A stretch of DNA of 14,550 nucleotides. Origin: Betaproteobacteria bacterium (GTDB taxonomy: Bacteria; Pseudomonadota; Gammaproteobacteria; Burkholderiales; Rhodocyclaceae). Shown piece by piece: positions 8,343 through 14,550 of the stretch. The number at the start of each line of letters is the position of its first letter. The stretch's first letter is position 1. Location: NCBI GenBank assembly GCA_016880375.1, contig JAEHDO010000076.1, forward strand, positions 1 to 14,550, written 5' to 3'. The position numbers and the translations under genes were made by a program. The notes under the pieces are model-generated. The model did not search any database. It was not told the origin of the DNA and was given only the letters and a program-made list of their open reading frames with translations.

Positions 8343-9479
8343 ATGGCAACAGCAAAAAAACATCTCGTGGCGATCTTCGCCGCCGTCGGTCTGCTTGCGC
8401 TCGGCGGCTATGCCTACTACGTCAATCAGTCCGCTCCGCCAGTGCCGATGGCGCCGGCCGGAGGGCCCGCCCCGGGCAAGGCTGGCGGCCCTCCCGGCGC
8501 CTTTGCCATTGGCGTGGACACCGTCAAGGTCGCGTCATCCGTCTTTGTCGACGAGGTGGCTGCGGTAGGTTCCCTGAAATCCAACGAATCGGTGGTGCTG
8601 CGTCCGGAAATTGCCGGCCGCCTCGCCGCCATCCATCTGCGCGAAGGCATGCCGGCTGCCAGGGGCACCGTGCTGGTGGCCCTGGATGCGTCGACCCAGG
8701 CCGCGGAACTGCGCCAGGCCGAAGCCAATCTCGCCCTCGCGCAGGCCAACCACAGGCGCACCGAGGATCTCTACGAGAAGAAGTTCGTCTCGGCGCGCGC
8801 CCGTGACGAGGCCGCTGCCAACCTCAAGGTGCTGGAAGCGGCCGTGGCCCTGGCGCAGGCCAGGCTGCAGAAGACGCAGATCCGCGCCCCCTTTGCCGGC
8901 ATCGTCGGCATCCGCAACGTCAGCGTCGGCGATTACGTCAAGGAAGGCCAGGAGCTTGTCAACATCGAGGACATCGGCTCGCTGAAGGTGGATTTCCGCC
9001 TGCCGGAAAGCTATCTCTCGCGTTTGCGCAAGGGGCAATCCGTCGAGGTGTCGACCGACGCCATGCCCGGGCAGGCGTTCAAGGGCATGCTGGATGCCAT
9101 CGACCCCCTGCTCGACGCCTCCGGCCGCGCCATCTCGCTGCGTGCGCGCCTCGACAATCCCGACCTCAAGCTGCGCCCCGGCATGTTTGTCCGCGTGCGC
9201 CTGGCCTTCGGCAGCGAGCGGCAGGGCCTGGCCGTGCCGGAAGAGGCGCTGATGCCCGCCGGCAATGACAACTTCGTCTTCAAGGTGGCCGAGGGCAAGG
9301 CGCAGCGCGTCATGGTGAAGATCGGCCAGCGCCGCGGCGCCACGGTGGAGATCACGCAAGGCCTCAAGGCCGGCGACGAGGTGGTCACCGCCGGCCAGCT
9401 GAAACTGCGCGACGGCGTGCCTGTGCGCGCCGGTCAGGGCGCCGCAGCCCCCGCCGAATCCAAGCCTGCGACCCAATGA
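8343..9479 (+). CDS. RND efflux periplasmic adaptor (membrane fusion protein)
   Basis: HlyD/AcrA-type periplasmic adaptor that should link the inner-membrane pump encoded next to an outer-membrane channel. It is 378 residues from the ATG at 8343, preceded by AAGAGG at 8326-8331; the frame upstream of that is purM shadow. Residues 5-27 are a basic-hydrophobic N-terminal anchor with no lipobox Cys, so it is membrane-anchored or cleaved, not a lipoprotein. A flexible Pro/Gly/Ala-rich linker spans about 31-54. Then come the first lipoyl half (PEIAGRLAAIHLREG, about 88-102), an Ala/Glu-rich coiled-coil hairpin (about 117-177), and the second lipoyl half starting IRAPFAGIVG. Beta-barrel and membrane-proximal domains follow, ending near LKLRDGVPVR. 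The stop overlaps the pump start as ATGA. The substrate is not predictable. Confidence 0.9.
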   Translation: MATAKKHLVAIFAAVGLLALGGYAYYVNQSAPPVPMAPAGGPAPGKAGGPPGAFAIGVDTVKVASSVFVDEVAAVGSLKSNESVVLRPEIAGRLAAIHLREGMPAARGTVLVALDASTQAAELRQAEANLALAQANHRRTEDLYEKKFVSARARDEAAANLKVLEAAVALAQARLQKTQIRAPFAGIVGIRNVSVGDYVKEGQELVNIEDIGSLKVDFRLPESYLSRLRKGQSVEVSTDAMPGQAFKGMLDAIDPLLDASGRAISLRARLDNPDLKLRPGMFVRVRLAFGSERQGLAVPEEALMPAGNDNFVFKVAEGKAQRVMVKIGQRRGATVEITQGLKAGDEVVTAGQLKLRDGVPVRAGQGAAAPAESKPATQ

Positions 9480-12400
9480 AACTGCCCGAGATCTGCATCC
9501 GCCGTCCGGTATTCGCGACGGTGCTGAGCCTGGTGGTGATGCTGCTCGGCGCGGTGTCCTACTCGCGCCTGCCGGTGCGCGAGTACCCGAAGATCGACGA
9601 GCCGGTGGTGACGGTTGACACCACCTATCGCGGTGCCTCGGCGGAAATCATCGAGTCGCAGATCACCAAGCCGCTGGAGGATTCTCTCGCCGGCATCGAG
9701 GGCGTGGACGTGCTGTCCTCCATCTCCCGCGCCGAGAACAGCCAGATCACCGTGCGCTTCAAGCTGGAGAGGAACCCCGATTCCGCCGCCGCCGACGTAC
9801 GCGACCGCGTGGCGCGCGTACGCAACAAGCTGCCGCAGGCCATCGACGAGCCGGTCATCGCCAAGGTCGAGGCCGACGCCAACCCGATCATCTGGCTGGC
9901 CTTCAACAGCGACCGCCACTCGCCGCTGGAGGTCACCGACGTCGCCAGCCGCATCGTCAAGCCGCGCCTGCAGACCCTGCCCGGCGCGGCCGACGTGCGC
10001 GTCTTCGGCGAGCGCAAGTTCGCCATGCGCATCTGGCTCGATCCGGGGCGGCTGGCCGCCTACGGCCTGACGCCGCCGGACGTCGAGGATGCGCTGCGCC
10101 GGCAGAACGTCGAGGTGCCGGCCGGGCGCATCGAGAGCCGCGAGCGCGAATTCTCGGTGGTGTCGCGCACCGACCTCAGCAAGCCGGAAGAGTTCGCCGA
10201 CATCGTCGTGCGCCTGGTGAGGGGCTACCCGGTACGCATCCGCGATCTCGGCAGGGTCGAAGTCGGCGCGGCGCAGGAGCGCTCGGCGGTGCGCTTCAAC
10301 GGCAAGAACGCCGTGGCGCTGGGCGTCATCAAGCAGGCCACCGCCAACCCGCTCGACCTGTCGAAGGCGCTGCGCGCCGAGCTGCCGCGGCTGATTGCCC
10401 AGTTGCCCGAGGGCATGGCGGTGAACGTCGCCTACGACTCTTCGGTATTCATCGACCGTTCCATCGAGGCGGTGTTCACCACCATCGGCGAGGCCATCCT
10501 GCTGGTGGCGCTGATCATCTTCCTCTTCCTGCGCTCGCCGCGGGCGACGCTGATCCCGCTGGTCACCATCCCGGTGTCGCTGATCGGCGCCTTCGCCCTG
10601 ATGCTGGCGATGGGCTTCACCATCAACACGCTGACGCTGCTCGCCATCGTGCTGGCGATCGGCCTGGTGGTGGACGACTCGATTGTGGTGCTGGAAAACA
10701 TCTATCGCCACATCGAGGACGGCATGCCGCGCCTGCAGGCAGCGCTGCAGGGCTCGAAGGAGATCGCCTTTGCCGTGGTGGCGATGACGCTGACGCTCGC
10801 CGCGGTGTATGCGCCGGTGGCCTTCATGACCGGCCGCACCGGCAAGCTCTTCATCGAATTCGCCCTGACGCTCGCCGGCGCCGTGCTGGTGTCGGGCTTC
10901 GTCGCCCTGACGCTTTCGCCGATGATGTGCTCGGTGCTGCTGCGCCACGAGACGCGCCACGGCAAGGCCTACCTCTGGTTCGAAAGCTTCTTCGACGGTC
11001 TCACCGCCGGCTATCGCCGCCTGCTCTCGGCGACGCTGCGGCGGCGCTGGATGGTCATGCTGGTGTTCGTGCTGGTGGCCGCCTCGAGCGCGCTGTTGCT
11101 GAAGGTGCTGAAATCCGAGCTGGCGCCGGTGGAGGATCGCGGCGTGATCCTCGGGGTTTTCCTCGGCCCGGAGGGCGCGACGCTCGACTACATGAGCAAG
11201 TACGCGCGTCAGCTCGAGGGCATCTACGCGAAGACGCCGGACGTCGAGCGTTTCTTCGTCGTCGCCGGCAACCCGGTGGTGTCGCAGGGCATCTCTTTCG
11301 TCGGCCTGACCGACTGGAATGAGCGGGCGAAGCACTCGACCGCCATCGCCAAGGCGCTGCAGCCCGAGTTCTTCTCGATACCCGGCGTGCTGGCCTTTCC
11401 GGTGACGCCGCCCTCGCTCGGCCAGAGCCCGCGCGAGCGGCCGGTCAACTTCGTCGTCGTCACCTCCGCCTCCTACCCCGAGCTGCAGGGTGTCACCGAG
11501 CAGATCCTCGGAGAGATGGCGAAGAACCCGGGTTTCGTGAACGTCGACACCGACCTCAAGCTCAACAAGCCGGAGCTGTCGGTGCAGGTCGACCGCGACA
11601 AGGCCGCCGACACCGGCGTGCAGATCGAGGCCATCGGCCGCACCCTGGAGACCCTGCTCGGCGGCCGCCAGGTGACGCGCTTCAAGCGCGATGCCGAGCA
11701 GTACGACGTGATCGTGCAGACGACCGAACAGGAGCGCGCCACGCCCGGCGACATCAGCCAGATCTACGTGCGCGGCCGCGACGACCGCATGATCCCGCTC
11801 GCCAACCTGGTCAGGGTGGACGAGACGGTGAGCCCGCGAGAGCTGAACCACTTTGCCCAGCGCCGCGCCGTCACCATCTCGGCGAACCTGGCGCCCGGCT
11901 ACACCATGGGCGAGGCGCTCGCCTTCCTCGACAACGCGGCGCGCAGCCTCCTGCCGCCCGGCTACGCCACGGACTACGCCGGCCAGTCGCGCGAATTCCG
12001 CACTTCGACGGCGAGCCTGGCGCTGACCTTCCTGCTGGCGCTGGCCTTCATCTACCTCGTGCTGGCGGCCCAGTTCGAGAGCTTCCGCGATCCCTTCGTC
12101 ATCATGCTCACGGTGCCGCTGTCGATGACCGGCGCGCTGCTGGCGCTCTACCTGCTGCCCGGCGGCACGCTCAACGTCTACAGCCAGATCGGCCTGGTGA
12201 CACTGGTCGGCCTCATCACCAAGCACGGCATCCTCATCGTCGAGTTCACCAACCAGCTGCGCGATCAGGGCAAGCCGGTGCGCGAAGCGTTGATTGACGC
12301 GACCAGTCTGCGCCTGCGGCCGATCCTGATGACCACCGGCGCGATGGTGCTGGGCGCCATTCCGCTGGCGTTCGCCAGCGGCGCCGGCGCGGAATCGCGC

Positions 12401-12535
12401 CAGCAGATCGGCAGCGTCATTGTCGGCGGCCTGCTGCTGGGAACGCTGCTCACGCTGTTCGTCGTGCCGACGGTCTACAGCCTGCTCGCCCGCGAACGCC
12501 CTATTGCCGCGGCGCCGATAGCGGCGGGAGCCTAG
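9476..12535 (+). CDS. RND family inner-membrane efflux pump, HAE-1/AcrB type
   Basis: Proton-driven trimeric exporter of 1019 residues, full length for the AcrB/MexB class. The N-terminus RRPVFATVLSLVVMLLGAVSY is TM1. The first periplasmic domain spans about 31-335, then TM2-6. TM4 contains GLVVDDSIVVLENIY with Asp400 and Asp401, equivalent to the AcrB proton-relay Asp407/408. After the second periplasmic loop come TM8-12, with the relay Lys916 in GLITKHGILIVEF (AcrB Lys940). Keeping Asp-Asp-Lys fits a hydrophobe/amphiphile (drug-type) pump rather than a heavy-metal CzcA type. SMTGALLALYLLPGGTLNVYSQIGLVTLVGL and PLAFASGAGAESRQQIG are family blocks. It is coupled by ATGA to the adaptor. No outer-membrane factor or TetR/MarR-type regulator gene lies nearby, so the channel is presumably supplied in trans. 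Substrate is unknown. Confidence 0.94.
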   Translation: MKLPEICIRRPVFATVLSLVVMLLGAVSYSRLPVREYPKIDEPVVTVDTTYRGASAEIIESQITKPLEDSLAGIEGVDVLSSISRAENSQITVRFKLERNPDSAAADVRDRVARVRNKLPQAIDEPVIAKVEADANPIIWLAFNSDRHSPLEVTDVASRIVKPRLQTLPGAADVRVFGERKFAMRIWLDPGRLAAYGLTPPDVEDALRRQNVEVPAGRIESREREFSVVSRTDLSKPEEFADIVVRLVRGYPVRIRDLGRVEVGAAQERSAVRFNGKNAVALGVIKQATANPLDLSKALRAELPRLIAQLPEGMAVNVAYDSSVFIDRSIEAVFTTIGEAILLVALIIFLFLRSPRATLIPLVTIPVSLIGAFALMLAMGFTINTLTLLAIVLAIGLVVDDSIVVLENIYRHIEDGMPRLQAALQGSKEIAFAVVAMTLTLAAVYAPVAFMTGRTGKLFIEFALTLAGAVLVSGFVALTLSPMMCSVLLRHETRHGKAYLWFESFFDGLTAGYRRLLSATLRRRWMVMLVFVLVAASSALLLKVLKSELAPVEDRGVILGVFLGPEGATLDYMSKYARQLEGIYAKTPDVERFFVVAGNPVVSQGISFVGLTDWNERAKHSTAIAKALQPEFFSIPGVLAFPVTPPSLGQSPRERPVNFVVVTSASYPELQGVTEQILGEMAKNPGFVNVDTDLKLNKPELSVQVDRDKAADTGVQIEAIGRTLETLLGGRQVTRFKRDAEQYDVIVQTTEQERATPGDISQIYVRGRDDRMIPLANLVRVDETVSPRELNHFAQRRAVTISANLAPGYTMGEALAFLDNAARSLLPPGYATDYAGQSREFRTSTASLALTFLLALAFIYLVLAAQFESFRDPFVIMLTVPLSMTGALLALYLLPGGTLNVYSQIGLVTLVGLITKHGILIVEFTNQLRDQGKPVREALIDATSLRLRPILMTTGAMVLGAIPLAFASGAGAESRQQIGSVIVGGLLLGTLLTLFVVPTVYSLLARERPIAAAPIAAGA

Positions 12536-12538
12536 TAC

Positions 12539-13387
12539 TTGGCACGTGGTGAGCGCCCGATCGGCGTCTTCGACTCAGGCGTGGGCGGCCTGTCCGTGCT
12601 GCGCCATGTCCGGGCGATGCTGCCGGGCGAGGACCTGCTCTATGTCGCCGATTCCGCCCATGCACCGTATGGCGACAAGTCCGTGCAATTCATCGAAGCG
12701 CGCGCCTTGGCGATAGCCGAATTCCTCGTCGCCCGGGATGCCAAGGCCCTGGTCGTCGCCTGCAACACCGCCACGGCAGTTGCCATTGCCGCCTTGCGGC
12801 AGCGATTCGATCTTCCCATAGTCGGCATGGAGCCGGCGGTGAAGCCGGCGGCCGAGGCGACGCGCTCCGGCGTCATCGGCGTGCTCGCCACCAGCGGCAC
12901 GCTGGACAGCGGCAAGTTCGCGGAACTCGTGCGGCGTTTCGGTTCGCAGGCCCGCGTCATCGTGCAGCCCTGCCCGGGACTGGTCGAGCAGGTCGAGCAG
13001 GGCGACCTGGCGGGGCCGTTCACCCGCCGCCTGCTTGAAGGCTTCATCGCGCCGCTGCTGGAAGCGGGCGCGGACACCCTGGTGCTCGGCTGCACGCATT
13101 TCCCCTTTCTGGAACCGCTGCTGCGCGAACTGGTTGGCAAGGAGGTTGCGATCATCGAGACGGGCGCCGCCGTGGCGCGCCAGCTCGTGCGCCGTCTGGG
13201 GGAGGCTGACTTCAGTTCCGACACCACGCCCGCTGGCGGGCATGAATCTTCACTGGAACGGCGTTTTCTGTTCGCGCGGCCGCAGGGAACGGAACGCTTT
13301 TTCAGCAGCGGCGCGCCCGGGCAACTGGAAGCGCTGCTGCCGCGGCTTTGGGGCAGCGCGGCCGCGGTCGGGAGCCTGGGGCGCTGA
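12539..13387 (+). CDS. murI: Glutamate racemase MurI, TTG start
   Basis: Cofactor-independent racemase that makes D-glutamate for the peptidoglycan stem peptide; essential in most bacteria. It is 282 residues. The two-base acid/base machinery is complete: Asp12-Ser13 in [13 protein letters not shown], Cys75 in VVACNTATA, and Cys185 with His187 in [19 protein letters not shown] and [15 protein letters not shown] blocks (here [11 protein letters not shown]) fit as well. The only in-frame start near the conserved N-terminus is TTG at 12539, three bases after the pump gene's stop. A good ribosome site, GGGAG at 12526-12530, lies eight bases upstream inside the pump gene, so murI is probably co-transcribed with the efflux pair. 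The C-terminal 20 or so residues are low-complexity Ala/Gly and vary in the family. Confidence 0.95.
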   Translation: MARGERPIGVFDSGVGGLSVLRHVRAMLPGEDLLYVADSAHAPYGDKSVQFIEARALAIAEFLVARDAKALVVACNTATAVAIAALRQRFDLPIVGMEPAVKPAAEATRSGVIGVLATSGTLDSGKFAELVRRFGSQARVIVQPCPGLVEQVEQGDLAGPFTRRLLEGFIAPLLEAGADTLVLGCTHFPFLEPLLRELVGKEVAIIETGAAVARQLVRRLGEADFSSDTTPAGGHESSLERRFLFARPQGTERFFSSGAPGQLEALLPRLWGSAAAVGSLGR

Positions 13388-13389
13388 CC

Positions 13390-14334
13390 TCAGGACAGAG
13401 CGGCTTCCACAATTCCTGCCGCCTGGCCGACAACATCGCAGCCGAGGCAGTCCAGCGGCGTGACATCCTCCCAGGCGCGCAGCCAGGTTAGCTGCCGCTT
13501 GGCCAGCTGGCGCGTGGCGGCGATGCCCTTTTCGCGCAGGGCCGTGCGGTCGCAATGGCCTTCGAGGTAGTCCCACGCCTGGCGGTAGCCGACGCAGCGC
13601 ATCGCGGGCAGGCCGGCCTGCAGGCGGTACTTGCGGCGCAGGGCGCGCACCTCGTCGACGAGCCCAGCGGCGAGCATGGCGTCGAAGCGCTGCGCGATGC
13701 GCGCATGCAGCACGGCGCGGTCGGAGGGCAGCAGGGCGAGCTGGATCAGGCGGTAGGGCGCGGCGGCTTCGCTGCGGCGCGCCAGGCTCTCCGCCAGCGG
13801 CGCACCGGTGAGGCGCACCACCTCCAGCGCGCGCTGGATGCGCTGCGCGTCGGCGGGTTTCAGGCGTGCCGCCGCTGCCGGGTCGAGCCTGGCCAGTTCG
13901 GCATGCAGCGCCGGCCAGCCGCGTTCCCGCGCCTCGGCATCGATGGCGCGGCGCAGCCCGGCGTCGGCCTGCGGCAGGTCCGAGAGGCCGTCGCGCAGGG
14001 CCTTGAAGTAGAGCATGGTGCCGCCGACGAGGAGCGGGACTTTCCCGCGCGCCGTGATCTCCGCCATGACGCGCAGCGCATCGGCGCGGAAGTGCGCGGC
14101 AGAGTAGCTTTCCTCGGGGGAGATCAGGTCGATCAGGTGGTGCGGAAATTTTTCCAGCGTGGCGCGGTCCGGCTTGGCGGTGCCGATGTCCATGTCGCGG
14201 AACACCTGCGCCGAGTCGACGCTGACGATTTCCAGGGGGAAACGCAAAGTCAGTTCCAGCGAGACGGCGGTCTTGCCGCTCGCCGTCGGCCCCATCAGGC
14301 AGATGGCCGGCGGCAGCCGGTTGGGGGCGCTCAT
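13390..14334 (-). CDS. miaA: tRNA dimethylallyltransferase MiaA
   Basis: Transfers a dimethylallyl group to N6 of adenosine 37 in tRNAs reading UNN codons, the first step to ms2i6A. It is 314 residues from the ATG at 14334; the open frame continues to 14406 but that is mutL sequence in another register. The P-loop GPTASGKT is at residues 15-22. [19 protein letters not shown] follows, with the substrate-contacting Asp-Ser and Phe where Tyr is commoner. [40 protein letters not shown] and the tRNA-binding [10 protein letters not shown] complete the set. Its start overlaps the mutL stop as ATGA, the classic mutL-miaA arrangement. Downstream, where hfq sits in E. coli, there is instead a convergent murI ending two bases away. 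Confidence 0.96.
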   Translation of the reverse strand: MSAPNRLPPAICLMGPTASGKTAVSLELTLRFPLEIVSVDSAQVFRDMDIGTAKPDRATLEKFPHHLIDLISPEESYSAAHFRADALRVMAEITARGKVPLLVGGTMLYFKALRDGLSDLPQADAGLRRAIDAEARERGWPALHAELARLDPAAAARLKPADAQRIQRALEVVRLTGAPLAESLARRSEAAAPYRLIQLALLPSDRAVLHARIAQRFDAMLAAGLVDEVRALRRKYRLQAGLPAMRCVGYRQAWDYLEGHCDRTALREKGIAATRQLAKRQLTWLRAWEDVTPLDCLGCDVVGQAAGIVEAALS

Positions 14335-14550
14335 CGGCCGCGCAGGAACAGCCGGTCGAGTTCGTCCATCGACAGCTGCGTCCACGTCGGCCGGCCGTGG
14401 TTGCACTGGTCGGCGCGTTCGGTCTCCTCCATCTGCCGCAGCAGCGCGTTCATCTCCGGCAGGGAGAGCGCGCGGTGGGCGCGCACCGCGCCGTGGCAGG
14501 CCAGGGTCGCCAGGAGTTCGTTGCGGCGCTCGGCGGCGACGCGGCTGGCG
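14331..14550 (-). CDS. mutL: DNA mismatch repair protein MutL, C-terminal fragment (continues past window edge)
   Basis: Only the last 73 codons are inside the window, reading in from the right edge to TGA at 14331-14333. The visible protein contains [22 protein letters not shown] and then [14 protein letters not shown], ending [11 protein letters not shown]. The ACHG-x-VRA and C-N-HGRP motifs are the C-terminal metal-site motifs of MutL proteins that have nicking endonuclease activity, as reported for Neisseria and unlike E. coli MutL. The matching DQHA-type motif would be outside the window, so endonuclease competence is inference. It is followed by miaA with a four-base ATGA overlap and is probably co-transcribed with it. 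Confidence 0.93.
   Translation of the reverse strand, partial: ASRVAAERRNELLATLACHGAVRAHRALSLPEMNALLRQMEETERADQCNHGRPTWTQLSMDELDRLFLRGR

Noticed and set aside
9434..12226. A 930-codon open frame on the minus strand across the RND pump gene
   Set aside because: It is antisense to a full-length, motif-complete pump. Its translation is His/Arg/Gln/Asp-rich and low-complexity, with no domain I recognise. Such frames arise from strong G/C bias at third codon positions of the real gene.

Overview
The window reads as ordinary chromosomal housekeeping DNA from a GC-rich betaproteobacterium, probably Rhodocyclales-like. The basis is the protein styles and the gene order hda / HAD phosphatase / pcnB / folK / panB / panC. 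The genus-level placement is inference. Nothing looks mobile: there is no insertion sequence, integrase, tRNA, rRNA, CRISPR array or phage gene. Almost every base is coding, genes often overlap by ATGA, and the high GC content produces very long antisense shadow frames.

Layout, left to right. (1) Positions 1-1728, plus strand: the 3' part of a Cox15-type heme A synthase gene, then a second Cox15/CtaA-family membrane protein. They end at a hairpin terminator (about 1724-1753) shared with the convergent pantothenate genes. (2) Positions 1773-7154, minus strand, read right to left: hda (replication control), an HAD-IB phosphatase, pcnB (poly(A) polymerase), folK (folate), then panB, panC and panD (pantothenate). 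pcnB-folK-panB-panC are joined by ATGA overlaps or a one-base gap and look translationally coupled. (3) Positions 7155-7239: a divergent control region between hda and purM. (4) Positions 7240-13387, plus strand: purM (purine synthesis), then an RND efflux pair (periplasmic adaptor and HAE-1-type inner-membrane pump) overlapping by ATGA, then murI (glutamate racemase) three bases after the pump gene. (5) Positions 13390-14550, minus strand: miaA (tRNA modification), overlapped by ATGA with the C-terminal end of mutL (mismatch repair), which runs off the right edge.

How the genes work together. folK feeds folate synthesis, and PanB needs a folate one-carbon donor, so folK-panB-panC-panD form a coherent vitamin/cofactor block. 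The adaptor and pump form an incomplete tripartite exporter, with no outer-membrane channel gene and no local regulator gene here. The most notable protein-level point is the second Cox15/CtaA paralogue. It appears to lack two N-terminal-half residues (the Glu three residues before the first heme His, and the second heme His) that are essential in characterised heme A synthases.

I did not find a convincing undescribed system. The findings are modest points: paralogue divergence, start-site choices, coupling and candidate regulatory sites.
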